DNA of 64,000 nt from Steroidobacter agaridevorans (GCF_009932555.1 NZ_BLJO01000001.1:130573-194572); one strand, 5' to 3'. Positions 17,761 to 28,127 are shown, counted from the stretch's first letter. A program made the numbers and translations. Notes: generated by a model not told the origin, from the letters alone.

Positions 17761-17883
17761 CTAGATGAAGCTGCGTGACGCGGCTCGTTCCGCCCGTTTG
17801 ATTTTCTTCGCCGCACGCTTCTCGTCGAGTGTCCTGGTCGGCTTTTTCTTCTGGTCTTTCTTGCGATCCTGGCCCTTGCTCAT
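17761..17883 (-). CDS. Small very basic protein, 40 residues
   Basis: ATG at 17883 preceded by a GGGGTG ribosome-binding-like sequence. The protein begins MSKGQDRKKDQKKKPTRTL and ends in an AERAASRSFI tail. About one third of the residues are Lys or Arg, as in small nucleic-acid-associated proteins. It begins 33 bases after the end of the Cys-rich repeat gene on the same strand, so it is probably its downstream operon partner. The function is unknown. Confidence 0.6.
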   Translation of the reverse strand: MSKGQDRKKDQKKKPTRTLDEKRAAKKIKRAERAASRSFI

Positions 17884-17916
17884 AAGTCACCCCGTTGATC
17901 GTCAGCACAGTGGATA

Positions 17917-18609
17917 TCAATCATTGACGCAGGCCGCGCCGTGGAGATGAAAGCCCTTGTCGCATCTCCAGGCGTCGCCGGAGTAGTCCAGATGAGCATT
18001 CGCGGGGACTCGTACCGCAACGCATGCGGCGCCCTCTCGACGGAAGCCCCGGTCGCATTCCCAACTGCTTCCAGCGCGCGACAGGAATGCATTCGCCGGC
18101 AGCTCGATGGGAATGCAGGCCGCCTGCGAGGACTGGAAACCACGATCGCACTCCCAACCTGGACCGTATGACGAGTCGACCGAGTGCGCGTTGCTGGGAA
18201 CCTCGATGGCCACGCATTGGCCTTGCGCCTCGCGATAGCCGCGCTCGCATCGCCAGCCGCTACCGAATGAATCATCGAGATAGGCATTCTGCGGCACTTT
18301 GACTGCCGTACATGCATCGTTCGTTCTCAGGTAGCCCCGGTTGCAGCGCCATTGATCCCCCGATGCATCCAGGTACGCGTTCGCCGGTACGGCAATGCGC
18401 AAACAGCGATTGGCGATCCTCTCGAAGCCGGTCATGCATTCCCAGCCAAACCCAGCGCGAGTTGTCATTGCGTTATCCGGCAGGATGTCCGGCGCTTCCG
18501 CCGAGGATGAGGAAACGAACGTCGTGAGTGCCATAAACAGCACCGCAAGCAAACCTCCGGCCGTGCGTGTTGAACTCACTGAAATCCCCGAAAGCAGCTT
18601 GAAAGCCAT
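17917..18609 (-). CDS. Secreted Cys-rich tandem-repeat protein (6 repeats)
   Basis: A signal peptide (TAGGLLAVLFMALTTFVSSSSAEA) is followed by about six repeats of 31-33 residues with the pattern W-x-C-x2-G-[FY]-x6-C-x2-[IV]-x-[VL]-P-x-N-A-[YFH]. Each repeat has one cysteine pair spaced C-x10-C, likely a disulfide in the periplasm or outside the cell. A paralogue with seven repeats lies at 41939-42736. I know of no established function. The regular Trp/Cys/Pro layout suggests a binding or structural surface. The start is set by AGGAG seven bases upstream. Its promoter carries the Crp/Fnr-type dyad at 18662-18675, diverging from the cyclic glucan synthase promoter. Confidence 0.8.
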   Translation of the reverse strand: MAFKLLSGISVSSTRTAGGLLAVLFMALTTFVSSSSAEAPDILPDNAMTTRAGFGWECMTGFERIANRCLRIAVPANAYLDASGDQWRCNRGYLRTNDACTAVKVPQNAYLDDSFGSGWRCERGYREAQGQCVAIEVPSNAHSVDSSYGPGWECDRGFQSSQAACIPIELPANAFLSRAGSSWECDRGFRREGAACVAVRVPANAHLDYSGDAWRCDKGFHLHGAACVND

Positions 18610-18633
18610 TCAATGCTCCTGACAGCAGCCCGC

Positions 18634-18679
18634 AGTGTGCGGTCGGTGCGATCCGGCGTCGGTGCGCTAACGAACATAG
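18634..18679 (-). promoter_or_regulatory. Crp/Fnr-type class II promoter of the Cys-rich repeat gene
   Basis: On the - strand: GTTCG-TTAG-CGCAC (dyad 18662-18675), CGA, 16 bases, GCG-like, then CACACT (18634-18639) exactly 27 bases from the half-site start. The predicted leader is about 18 bases to the ATG at 18609. Confidence 0.6.
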
Positions 18680-18711
18680 CCCCGACTGGGTCGTCGCCGA
18701 TGCCTCTCTCT

Positions 18712-18755
18712 AAGTTCGCTACCGCACCGACGGTTGGGCGGCTCGAGTGCAAAGT
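18712..18755 (+). promoter_or_regulatory. Crp/Fnr-type class II promoter of the cyclic glucan synthase gene
   Basis: GTTCG-CTAC-CGCAC (dyad 18714-18727), CGA, then CAAAGT at 18750-18755 with the same 27-base offset. It faces away from the element at 18634-18679, so the two genes share one divergent control region. Confidence 0.6.
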
Positions 18756-18846
18756 CGCCGTTTGAATCCTTCGCTGGAGTGACGCGCGCGATCGACCTCA
18801 CGCCTCCACGCGCACCAACAGAAGTACGCCATGGAGCAGACCTTCC

Positions 18847-21800
18847 TTGAAATCGTTCCTGTCTCGCCTGCCTGGGTGGCAGCAGCCCACACCGCCTTGG
18901 AATAGCTCCGCGATCATTCGTGAGGAGCTGTTCAGCATCACGCGACTCGAACAGCACGCTGAAAGCCTAGCGCAGTCGCAACCCGTTACGACGCGACCGC
19001 AACGCAGGCGCTCGCTCAATGCGCGTCTCAGCAATAACGAAGAGGTGCTGCTCGGGGCTTATCGCACGATTACTTTGGCGGCGAGCAAGGGTGGCAACAT
19101 CACACCCGCGGGAGAATGGCTGGTCGACAACTATCATGTGATCGAACAACAAATTCGCAAGATCCACAGCGACCTGCCGCCGAGCTTCTATCGACAGCTG
19201 CCGAAGCTCGCTGACGGCCCCTTCACCGGCTATCCGCGTGTCTTTGGCATGGCGTGGGCGTGCGTCGCGCACAGCGACAGCCGCTTCGATCTGGACGCGT
19301 TGATTCGCTTCGTGCGTGCGTATCAGGTGGTGCAACCGCTGACGATCGGCGAGTTGTGGGCGATGGCGATCACGCTGCGCATCGTGCTGGTAGAGAACCT
19401 GCGCCGCGCCGCCGAACGAATCGTGAGCGGCCGAGCCGAGCGCGAGCAGGCTGATCGGGTTGCCGATCGGCTGCTCGGAGTGAACGGGCTCACGATCGAT
19501 CGACAGGCGCTGTTCCGATACTTCCAGAAGCACGGCGAGCTCCCCGCATCGTTCGTGGTGCAGGTGGTGAAGCGCTTGCGCGATCAGGACCCACGCGTAA
19601 CGCCGGCGCTGCAGTGGCTGGAAGAGCAGCTCATCGCGCAGGGAACCACTTCCGACCAGATGGTCCACGACGAGCATCAGCGCCAGGGCGCGACGAACGT
19701 CACCGTGCGCAACATCATCACCAGCATGCGCCTGATCTCCGACGTGAACTGGGCGGAATTCTTCGAAGCGGTGAGCCTGGTCGAGGCGGCTCTGTGCAGG
19801 GAGACCGATCTGGCGCAAATGGATTTCGCCACCCGCAACTTGTATCGCAGCGCCATCGAGACCTTGTCCCGTCGGTCCGCGTGCAGCGAGTTGGAAATAA
19901 CGCATGCCCTGATCGCCGCCACTCAATCGGTCGCCGCCTCCGACCCCGATGAGCCTCGCAAGCGGGACCCTGGTTATCATCTCTTGGGTCGCGGGCGACG
20001 CTCCTTCGAAGAGGTCGTTGGCTATCGCGCACCGCTGAGCCATTGGCCGCGAGCCCTGAGTGACTCAGTCGGACCCATGGGCTTCATTCTTTCGGTGCTG
20101 CTGTTAGCTGCGCTCATCATCTCGATACCGCTGGCCGCACTGGCGGCCCAGGGGATCGCGCTGGCGCATCTGTTGGTGTGCGCACTTCTGGGAATGATTC
20201 CCGCCATCGACCTCTCGGTCGCCCTGGTGAATCGTGCAGTTACGCGCGGGTTCGGCGCAACGATGTTGCCTGGGTTGTCGCTGCGCAAGGGCATTCCGGC
20301 AAGCATGAGAACCATGATCGTAGTGCCGGCGCTGCTGACCACGCGCGAAGCTATCGAAGCACTGCTCGAACGACTCGAAGTTCACTACCTCGCCTCCTCT
20401 CACGGCGAGCTGCATCTCGCGCTGCTGCTGGACTGGACCGACGCGGCGACCGAGCACACCGCCGACGACGCAGCTCTGTTGCAGATCGCAGCTGACGGCA
20501 TCGCTCGTCTCAACCGCCTCCATGAGGCTCCTTCGCAGGGCACGCGCTTCTATGCACTGCATCGCCGTCGCATCTGGAGCGACAGCCAGCAACACTGGAT
20601 GGGATGGGAGCGCAAGCGAGGCAAATTGCATGAGTTGAATCAGCTGCTGCGTGGCGCCGTCGACACGACGTTCATTGCCCCCGACACCCGGATGCCGGCG
20701 CTGCCACCCGATGTTCGCTACGTCATCACGCTGGACGCAGACACACGCTTGCCGCGAGAAGCCGTGCGACGCCTGGTCGGTAAGCTGGCGCATCCGCTCA
20801 ATCACGCCCGATTCGATGCGACCGCGGGCCGAGTCGTCGAAGGCTATGGCGTACTCCAGCCACGGGTGACGCCATCGCTGCCGATCGGTCGCGAAGGCTC
20901 GCTGTTCCAACGCACCTTCTCCAGCATGACCGGCATCGACCCGTATGGCGCGGCCGTCTCCGACGTGTACCAGGATCTGTTCGGCGAAGGTTCGTACGCC
21001 GGCAAAGGTATCTACGATATCGACGCGTTCGAGGCGGCGCTGGCCGAGCGGGTGCCGACCGGCTCGCTGCTCAGCCATGATCTGTTCGAAGGCACCTTCG
21101 CACGCGCCGCGCTCGCTTCGGACGTCGAGGTCATCGAAGAGTTTCCTGCGCGATACGACGTCGCGGCGGCACGCAGTCATCGTTGGGTACGTGGCGACTG
21201 GCAGTTGCTACCGTGGCTGTTCGGTCGTCCCCATGCGTCTCGACGCGGCACCGGCTCGTTGCCGCTGCTCGGCCAATGGAAGATGCTCGACAATCTGCGC
21301 CGCAGTCTGTCCGCGCCGACCGCTCTGCTCGCTCTGCTGACAGGCTGGTTGCTGCCGCTGCACGCGGCCTCGATATGGACTGCGTTCGTGCTGACGGCGA
21401 TTGCACTCCCGGCGCTCCTGCCGGCGTTGGCAGCGGCAGTGCCTCGACGCGGCGTCATCGCCCGCAGCCATCTGACTGCCTGGAGCCAGGACATAGCGCT
21501 CGCCTGCGCGCAGATCGGATTGATCATCACATTTCTCCCGCATCAGGCCTGGCTCATGATCGATGCCATCAGCCGCACGCTGTACCGGCTGGCCATCAGC
21601 CGACGCAACTTGCTCGAGTGGGTCACAGCGGCGCAATCGCAGCTCGCCTCGCAACCGGGCCTGGCTGGCATCTACCGACGCATGAGCGCAAGCGTGCTCG
21701 CTGCGCTGAGCGCCGTGGCCCTGATTGCCTTCGGAAAGTTCGAGGCAATCTGGGTGGCACTGCCGTTCGTAATGCTGTGGACCGCGGCGCCTGCGATCGC

Positions 21801-24800
21801 ACGACGGATCAGCGAATCGCCGCTGGTCGCCGGTCGCGTGCCGGTCTCCGATGCCGACCGGCGGGGGTTGCGCCTGGTCGCGCGTCGAACCTGGCGATAT
21901 TTCGAAACGTTCGTCAGCGCCGCTGACCGCATGCTGCCGCCGGACAACTTTCAGGAGGATCCGCGGCCCGTCGTGGCACATCGCACCTCGCCGACCAATA
22001 TGGGCCTGTATCTGCTGTGCGCCGTCAGTGCTCGCGACTTCGGCTGGACCGGAACGCTGGAAAGCATCGAGCGACTGGAAACGACGCTGGCGACCATGCA
22101 GCGCCTGCAACGATTTCGCGGCCACTTCTACAACTGGTATGACACGCGCGACCTGCGACCGCTCGAACCGCCGTATGTATCCTCGGTCGACAGCGGCAAT
22201 CTGGCGGCACACCTGATCACAGTCGCCAATGCATGTCACGAGTGGACCCGCCTCCCACTCGACACCGCAGCCCACTTCGACGGCGTCGCGGATGCTGCTC
22301 ATCTGGCCCGCGATGCCCTGCTGAAACTTCCCGACGAACATCGCACTCAGGCGCTCACGCGCCACCAGCTCACAGAGTCCTTGTCGGAACTATCCAAAGC
22401 GATCGATCGCAAAACTCCGCCAACGGATATCACGACTGCCCTTGTCCACGCCGACGTGCACGCGACCATCCTGAGCGATGGCGCTCGAGCCCTGGCGAGC
22501 GAGCACCCTGCATCGGCGTATCAGGATCTGCTGTTCTGGGCGGAGGCGACGCAGCGCTCTATCAAAAGCTGGCAACGCGACGTCCAGGCAGCGGAAAACG
22601 GTGACCAGAACATACCGCGACGGCTGCTGGCGCTCGCAGCCAGCGCACGCGCACTGGCCCTCGCCATGGAATTCGGCTTCCTCCTCGACCCCGAACGCAA
22701 GCTGCTGGCCATTGGGTATCGTGTCTCGGAAGGGGCGCTCGATGAGAGTTGCTACGACTTGCTGGCATCCGAAGCGCGTCTGGCGAGCTTCTTCTCCATC
22801 GCGAAAAACGATGTGCCGGCAAGCCATTGGTTCCGGCTCGGTCGGGAAGTCACGCCGGTGGGACAGGGTGCGGCGCTCATCTCCTGGTCAGGTTCGATGT
22901 TCGAGTACCTCATGCCCTCGCTCGTCATGCGCGCGCCCGCAGGGAGCCTGCTCGAACAAACGAGCCGCCTCATCGTGCGCCGGCAGATGGGCTACGGTGC
23001 TTCGCTGGACATTCCGTGGGGAGTTTCCGAATCGGCGTATGGCGCGCGCGATCTGGAGCTCACTTATCAGTATTCCAACTTCGGCGTGCCGGGCCTCGGG
23101 CTCAAACGCGGCCTGAGTGACAATCTCGTCATCGCTCCCTACGCAACCGGCCTTGCAGCCATGGTCGATCCGAAGGCGGCGATGCAGAACTACGCGCACC
23201 TTGCCAGTGTAGGTGCACTAGGCACGTACGGATTCTATGAAGCACTCGACTACACACGTACCCGACTGCCGGAGGGAACCGATGTCGTCATCGTAAATGC
23301 CTTCATGGCACATCATCAGGGAATGACCATCGCAGCTGTCGCCAACGTTTTGTTCGACGGAAGGATGCGTGCGCGATTCCACGCCGACGCCATGGTGCAG
23401 GCTGCCGAGCTGCTGTTGCACGAACGGACGCCGCGAGATGTGTCCGTTGCCCATCCAAGAGCCGAAGAAGTGAAAGCCGTCGCGCGCAGCGACGATCAAC
23501 AGCTGCCTACGTTGCGACGAGTGTACACTGCGCACTCCGCCGCTCCCCAGACACATATTCTCTCGAACGGGCGCTATGCCGTGATGCTGAGCGCCGCCGG
23601 ATCTGGTTACAGCAGGTGGGGCGACATCGGCATCACGCGTCTGCAAGAAGATGCCACACGCGATGATTCGGGTAGCTACCTGTTCGTGCGCAACGCCGCC
23701 AGCGGCGCGGCGTGGTCGGCCGGCTTTCAGCCGTGCGGCGTCGAACCCGACAGCTATCAAGTTACCTTCAGCGAGGACCGGGCGGAATTCGTTCGCGTCG
23801 ACGCGACAGTCATCACGACCCTCGAGGTCGTCGTATCCCCGGAGGACGATGCCGAGGTCCGACGTGTCTCGATTGCGAATACGGGCAGTAGCGCGATCGA
23901 TCTCGATGTCACCTCATACAGCGAGCTCGCGCTTGCGCCACCGGCAGCCGACTCGGCTCATCCCGCATTCTCGAAGCTGTTCGTCCAGACCGAGTTCGTG
24001 ACCCATCTCGGCGTCCTGCTGGCAACGAGGCGACGGCGCTCCTCCACCGAACCGGAACTCTGGGCGGCACATCACGTGGCCGTCGAAGGCGCGATCCTGG
24101 GGACGCTGGAATACGAAACCGATCGTGCCCGTTTTCTGGGGCGAGGCCGCGAGGTGCATGAGCCGGTTGCAGTCATGGATGGCCGGCCGCTGTCGAACAC
24201 CGTCGGTACCGTTCTCGATCCGGTGTTCGCGCTGAGACAGCGCGTTCGCGTCCAGCCAGGCGCGATGGCGCGGCTCTCATTCTGGACTTGCGTTTCAGCC
24301 ACACGCGCCAGCGTGCTCGACCTGTTCGACAAACATCGCGACGCTAACGCCTTCAGCCGTGCCGCGACGCTGGCATGGACACAAGCGCAAGTACAACTAC
24401 ATCACCTGGGCATCACGGCGGAAGAAGCACACTTGTTTCAACGTGTCGCCGGCCATGTCCTGTTCGCCGATGCCTCCCTGAGGCCCTCCTCGGCGGCGAT
24501 TCAGCGAGGCGGTTGCACTCGACCTGCCCTTTGGGCGCACGGCATCTCGGGCGATGTGCCGATCGTGCTGTTACGGATCGAGCACATGGAGGATATGGCA
24601 ATCGCCCGGCAGCTGCTGCAGGCACACGAATACTGGCGCCTGAAGCAGCTCGCCGTGGATCTGGTGATTCTGAACGAGCGCGCCGCTTCTTATGTGCGGG
24701 ATCTGCAAATTGCCCTCGAAGGATTGGTCCGCACGCGCCAATCGCAACCACAGCTTCATGTCGACAGCACCAAGGGGTCGGTCTTCGTGTTGCGCACCGA

Positions 24801-27411
24801 TCTGGTGTCCGCCGAGACCCGTGCGACGTTGTCGTCCGTTGCGCGAGCTGTATTCATCGGTGCGCGAGGCGCCCTTGCAGATCAACTCCACCGTCGCGCG
24901 GACCCTGCGGATGTTCCGGCAGGAATGCGGCGGCCGAGACTGAATAACAACGCTCGCACCGGCGCACCGACGCCACGACTGGAATTCTTCAACGGCATGG
25001 GCGGCTTCGCGGATGACGGGCGCGAGTACGCGATCACACTCGATGCCGGACAGACGACGCCCGCGCCCTGGATCAACGTGATTGCCAATCCACACTTCGG
25101 CTTTCAAATCTCAGCAGATGGCGGCGGTTATACCTGGTCGGTGAACAGTCGCGAGAATCAGCTGACGCAATGGTCCAACGATCCGGTGATCGACCGGCCC
25201 GGTGAAGTGCTGTTCGTGCGCGATGAGGATACCGGAGCGCTATGGACCGCGACGCTCGCGCCGGCATGCGATGCAAGCGCGCCCTATCACGTTCGTCACG
25301 GTCGGGGCTACAGCGTCTTCGAACATCACGCGCACGAAATCGCACTCGATCTGCTGTTGTATGTGCCACTCGAAGACTCCATCAAGATATCCCGCTTGCG
25401 AATCCGTAATACCTCGACGCGAAAACGACACCTCTCCGTGACTGCCTATGTCGAATGGGTTCTGGGCACGTCACGCGCCGCATCCGCGCCCTTCGTGGTG
25501 ACGGAAATGGATGCGTTGACCGGTGCGATGTTCGCTCGCAATCCATGGAACTCGCAGTTCGCCGCACGCGTCGCATTTGCAGATCTCGCTGGTCGGCAAA
25601 CGCAGTGGACCGGCGACCGCTGCGAGTTCCTCGGGCGGCATGGCACGCTCGAGCAACCCGCTGCGCTGGGCGTCGTCCCCCAACTCTCCGGGCGCGTCGG
25701 AGCTGGGCTCGATCCCTGCTGCGCGCTGCAGACATCGATCACCGTCGAGCCGAACGAATGCATCGAGCTCGTCTTCCTGCTCGGTGAAGCCGCAAGCGTG
25801 ACCGAGGCACGGTTACTGCTGCAACACTATCGCAACACCGATCTGGATGCCGTGCTCACCCGCGTCAAGGATTTCTGGGACGAAACGCTCGGCGCAATTC
25901 GAGTCAAAACGCCGGATCGCTCCATGGATCTGATGTTGAATGGCTGGCTGCTGTATCAAACGTTGGTTTGCCGCATCTGGGCGCGTTCGGCGTTCTACCA
26001 AGCCAGCGGCGCCTACGGATTCCGCGACCAGTTGCAGGACGGGATGGCAATCGTGACATCGCAGCCCGCGCTCACTCGTGAACATCTGCTGCGTGCAGCC
26101 GGTCGTCAATTTCCAGAGGGCGATGTACAGCACTGGTGGCTGCCGCCGGCTGGGCAAGGCGTTCGTACGCGCATCAGTGACGATCGCGTGTGGCTCGCGT
26201 ACGCGGCCGTGCACTACCTCACCAGAACCGGCGATACCGCGATCCTGGACGAAACCATCGCCTATCTCGAAGGCGTCGCGCTGGAACCGGGGCAACACGA
26301 TGCATACTTCCAACCGAATGTTTCCGATAGCGCCGCGACGTTCTTCGAGCATTGCGCTCGCGCACTGGACGATAGCCTCGCCCTCGGCGCGCACGGCTTG
26401 CCCTTGATAGGAACTGGCGACTGGAACGATGGCATGAATCGCGTCGGCGATCAGGGCCGCGGCGAAAGCGTCTGGCTCGGATGGTTTCTGCACACGACGC
26501 TTTGTGCCTTCGCACCTGTCGCCATCGCCCGGCACGAGAACGCGCGTGCCCAGCGCTGGTTGGCGCACGCCGCGACACTACGGGAATCGCTCGAACGCGA
26601 AGCATGGGACGGCAACTGGTATCGACGGGGATACTATGACGACGGCACGCCCCTGGGCTCGGCCGTCAGCGACGAGTGTCGCATCGACTCCATTGCACAG
26701 TCCTGGAGTGTCATCTCGGGTGCGGCCGATGCCACGCGCGCCGCTCGAGCCATGGCAGCGGTCCATGAACAACTCATCCGACCGGACGACAGTCTCGCGT
26801 TGCTGTTCACACCACCGTTCGATCGCACGCCGCTCGATCCTGGCTACGTCAAAGGTTATCCACCCGGCATCCGCGAGAATGGCGGACAATACACTCACGC
26901 CGCTGCGTGGTCCGTCATCGCCTTTGCACGACTGGGCCAGGGAAACGAAGCAGCCGCATTGTTTGCGCTGCTGAACCCGATCAATCGCACGAGCACCCGG
27001 ACTGCGGTGCGCCGCTACAAGGTGGAACCCTATGTCGTCGCCGCCGATGTTTACTCAGTGGCGCCTCACGTCGGACGCGGCGGCTGGACGTGGTACACCG
27101 GCTCCGCAGGATGGCTGTATCGAGCCGGCATCGAAGCCATTCTCGGTCTGCACGTCCAGGGAACGCAGCTACTGCTCACGCCTTGCATTCCGAAAGAATG
27201 GCCGCGCTTCGACGTGACCTTCCGATATCGATCGGCGCGCTATGAAATTGCCGTCGTGAACCCGAACGGCGTAAGTGGCGGCGTGGCTTCGATCACCCTC
27301 GATGGACTGGCACTGCCCTCAGGCGAGACCCGCATACAGTTACTCGACGATGAGGCCGTCCATCGCGTCGAGCTGATCCTGGGTTCAGTCGCGGCTGCGC
27401 ACGTCCAATAG
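18847..27411 (+). CDS. ndvB: Cyclic beta-1,2-glucan synthase
   Basis: The 2854 residues match the usual length of NdvB/ChvB (about 2800). The protein starts at a TTG; no ATG lies in frame after the stop at 18763. Domains are: N-terminal cytoplasmic part; membrane segments near 408-465; a GT84 glycosyltransferase with DADTRLPREA (Asp630, Asp632), SHDLFEG and HRWVRGDWQLLPWL; more membrane segments; a glycoamylase-like domain (NMGLYLLCAVSARDFGWTG); HHQGMTIAAVANVL near 1488; and a C-terminal GH94 phosphorylase domain with GTGDWNDGMN near 2521 and GESVWLGWF near 2537. It makes and cyclises periplasmic beta-1,2-glucan from UDP-glucose, for osmotic adaptation and envelope function. Its promoter has the Crp/Fnr-type dyad. 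Confidence 0.96.
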   Translation: MKSFLSRLPGWQQPTPPWNSSAIIREELFSITRLEQHAESLAQSQPVTTRPQRRRSLNARLSNNEEVLLGAYRTITLAASKGGNITPAGEWLVDNYHVIEQQIRKIHSDLPPSFYRQLPKLADGPFTGYPRVFGMAWACVAHSDSRFDLDALIRFVRAYQVVQPLTIGELWAMAITLRIVLVENLRRAAERIVSGRAEREQADRVADRLLGVNGLTIDRQALFRYFQKHGELPASFVVQVVKRLRDQDPRVTPALQWLEEQLIAQGTTSDQMVHDEHQRQGATNVTVRNIITSMRLISDVNWAEFFEAVSLVEAALCRETDLAQMDFATRNLYRSAIETLSRRSACSELEITHALIAATQSVAASDPDEPRKRDPGYHLLGRGRRSFEEVVGYRAPLSHWPRALSDSVGPMGFILSVLLLAALIISIPLAALAAQGIALAHLLVCALLGMIPAIDLSVALVNRAVTRGFGATMLPGLSLRKGIPASMRTMIVVPALLTTREAIEALLERLEVHYLASSHGELHLALLLDWTDAATEHTADDAALLQIAADGIARLNRLHEAPSQGTRFYALHRRRIWSDSQQHWMGWERKRGKLHELNQLLRGAVDTTFIAPDTRMPALPPDVRYVITLDADTRLPREAVRRLVGKLAHPLNHARFDATAGRVVEGYGVLQPRVTPSLPIGREGSLFQRTFSSMTGIDPYGAAVSDVYQDLFGEGSYAGKGIYDIDAFEAALAERVPTGSLLSHDLFEGTFARAALASDVEVIEEFPARYDVAAARSHRWVRGDWQLLPWLFGRPHASRRGTGSLPLLGQWKMLDNLRRSLSAPTALLALLTGWLLPLHAASIWTAFVLTAIALPALLPALAAAVPRRGVIARSHLTAWSQDIALACAQIGLIITFLPHQAWLMIDAISRTLYRLAISRRNLLEWVTAAQSQLASQPGLAGIYRRMSASVLAALSAVALIAFGKFEAIWVALPFVMLWTAAPAIARRISESPLVAGRVPVSDADRRGLRLVARRTWRYFETFVSAADRMLPPDNFQEDPRPVVAHRTSPTNMGLYLLCAVSARDFGWTGTLESIERLETTLATMQRLQRFRGHFYNWYDTRDLRPLEPPYVSSVDSGNLAAHLITVANACHEWTRLPLDTAAHFDGVADAAHLARDALLKLPDEHRTQALTRHQLTESLSELSKAIDRKTPPTDITTALVHADVHATILSDGARALASEHPASAYQDLLFWAEATQRSIKSWQRDVQAAENGDQNIPRRLLALAASARALALAMEFGFLLDPERKLLAIGYRVSEGALDESCYDLLASEARLASFFSIAKNDVPASHWFRLGREVTPVGQGAALISWSGSMFEYLMPSLVMRAPAGSLLEQTSRLIVRRQMGYGASLDIPWGVSESAYGARDLELTYQYSNFGVPGLGLKRGLSDNLVIAPYATGLAAMVDPKAAMQNYAHLASVGALGTYGFYEALDYTRTRLPEGTDVVIVNAFMAHHQGMTIAAVANVLFDGRMRARFHADAMVQAAELLLHERTPRDVSVAHPRAEEVKAVARSDDQQLPTLRRVYTAHSAAPQTHILSNGRYAVMLSAAGSGYSRWGDIGITRLQEDATRDDSGSYLFVRNAASGAAWSAGFQPCGVEPDSYQVTFSEDRAEFVRVDATVITTLEVVVSPEDDAEVRRVSIANTGSSAIDLDVTSYSELALAPPAADSAHPAFSKLFVQTEFVTHLGVLLATRRRRSSTEPELWAAHHVAVEGAILGTLEYETDRARFLGRGREVHEPVAVMDGRPLSNTVGTVLDPVFALRQRVRVQPGAMARLSFWTCVSATRASVLDLFDKHRDANAFSRAATLAWTQAQVQLHHLGITAEEAHLFQRVAGHVLFADASLRPSSAAIQRGGCTRPALWAHGISGDVPIVLLRIEHMEDMAIARQLLQAHEYWRLKQLAVDLVILNERAASYVRDLQIALEGLVRTRQSQPQLHVDSTKGSVFVLRTDLVSAETRATLSSVARAVFIGARGALADQLHRRADPADVPAGMRRPRLNNNARTGAPTPRLEFFNGMGGFADDGREYAITLDAGQTTPAPWINVIANPHFGFQISADGGGYTWSVNSRENQLTQWSNDPVIDRPGEVLFVRDEDTGALWTATLAPACDASAPYHVRHGRGYSVFEHHAHEIALDLLLYVPLEDSIKISRLRIRNTSTRKRHLSVTAYVEWVLGTSRAASAPFVVTEMDALTGAMFARNPWNSQFAARVAFADLAGRQTQWTGDRCEFLGRHGTLEQPAALGVVPQLSGRVGAGLDPCCALQTSITVEPNECIELVFLLGEAASVTEARLLLQHYRNTDLDAVLTRVKDFWDETLGAIRVKTPDRSMDLMLNGWLLYQTLVCRIWARSAFYQASGAYGFRDQLQDGMAIVTSQPALTREHLLRAAGRQFPEGDVQHWWLPPAGQGVRTRISDDRVWLAYAAVHYLTRTGDTAILDETIAYLEGVALEPGQHDAYFQPNVSDSAATFFEHCARALDDSLALGAHGLPLIGTGDWNDGMNRVGDQGRGESVWLGWFLHTTLCAFAPVAIARHENARAQRWLAHAATLRESLEREAWDGNWYRRGYYDDGTPLGSAVSDECRIDSIAQSWSVISGAADATRAARAMAAVHEQLIRPDDSLALLFTPPFDRTPLDPGYVKGYPPGIRENGGQYTHAAAWSVIAFARLGQGNEAAALFALLNPINRTSTRTAVRRYKVEPYVVAADVYSVAPHVGRGGWTWYTGSAGWLYRAGIEAILGLHVQGTQLLLTPCIPKEWPRFDVTFRYRSARYEIAVVNPNGVSGGVASITLDGLALPSGETRIQLLDDEAVHRVELILGSVAAAHVQ

Positions 27412-27633
27412 ATCCTGGACCCGGAGGACGCCATGCACGTGCTCAGTGACGTGCAGTGCTTCGATACGGACGATGTCGGTGCCGACAAAGCCGCTCAGCT
27501 CGACAACGCCGGCCAGCGTCTCCACGCGAATGTCATAGCTGGCGGTGATCGAATCCTCTCCCAGCGCCGCACGCACTTTCGCCGTGATGACCCCATCCGT
27601 GATCGCCTCGCGCGTCGACTGTTGCGTGCTCAT
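27385..27633 (-). CDS. BON-domain protein (cytoplasmic)
   Basis: The 82 residues are nearly one BON domain: ITDGVITAKVRAALGEDS, VETLAGVVELSGFVGT, then HGVLRVQDLLDVRSRD. There is no signal peptide, unlike the BON protein at 17227. Its 3' end overlaps the 3' end of the glucan synthase gene by 27 bases (convergent). It may bind lipids at the inner membrane or act as an accessory domain. The response regulator gene upstream on the same strand ends 116 bases away, so co-transcription is possible. Confidence 0.8.
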   Translation of the reverse strand: MSTQQSTREAITDGVITAKVRAALGEDSITASYDIRVETLAGVVELSGFVGTDIVRIEALHVTEHVHGVLRVQDLLDVRSRD

Positions 27634-27749
27634 GGCATTCTCCGCTGTCGCTTCCCACCGTCCACCCTTATGCGCCTGCCGCGGCGAGAATGCCAGGGTT
27701 CAACAGCCGACAAAGCATCGGAACGCGCCGGTCATTCCCATCGGGCATG

Positions 27750-28127
27750 CTATTCAGGATTGTGTTGCGGTGACGGGCCGAGCTGTTCGAGCACCGCCTT
27801 CAGCGCTCCGCGCTCGATCGGCTTGCGCATCACCGTCACGCCTCGGTACTTGGGATCGACACCGCCACTGCCGTAGCCGGTCGCGAAAGCGAACGGAACG
27901 CCCCGCGCCGCGAGAGCGTCGGCAACCGGATAGGAGAGCGAGGTTCCGAGGTTCACATCGAGAATCGCCACATCGAACGACAGTGTCTCGAGCGCGGCCA
28001 GGGCATCGTTGCTGGTCCCGTAAGCGTGCCCGTCGAAGCCGAGCTCCTGGACCAGATCTTCGAACAGCATGGCGATCAGCGCTTCATCCTCCACGATCAA
28101 CACACGCACCATACGGCAGCTCTGCAT
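27750..28127 (-). CDS. Single-domain response regulator
   Basis: A CheY-like receiver: VLIVEDEALIAMLFEDLVQE gives the acidic pocket, VAILDVNLG carries the phospho-acceptor Asp, and VMRKPIERGALKAVLEQL carries the conserved Lys. No output domain follows. The start MQSCRMV at 28127 overlaps the kinase stop as TGATG, so it is translationally coupled to the HWE kinase, its likely partner. This class of short receiver often passes phosphate to other proteins in general stress or light pathways of HWE kinases. Confidence 0.9.
   Translation of the reverse strand: MQSCRMVRVLIVEDEALIAMLFEDLVQELGFDGHAYGTSNDALAALETLSFDVAILDVNLGTSLSYPVADALAARGVPFAFATGYGSGGVDPKYRGVTVMRKPIERGALKAVLEQLGPSPQHNPE

Noticed and set aside
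17917-18609. CRISPR or DNA-level repeat because of periodic similarity
   Set aside because: The periodicity is at protein level (31-33 residues) with varied codons.
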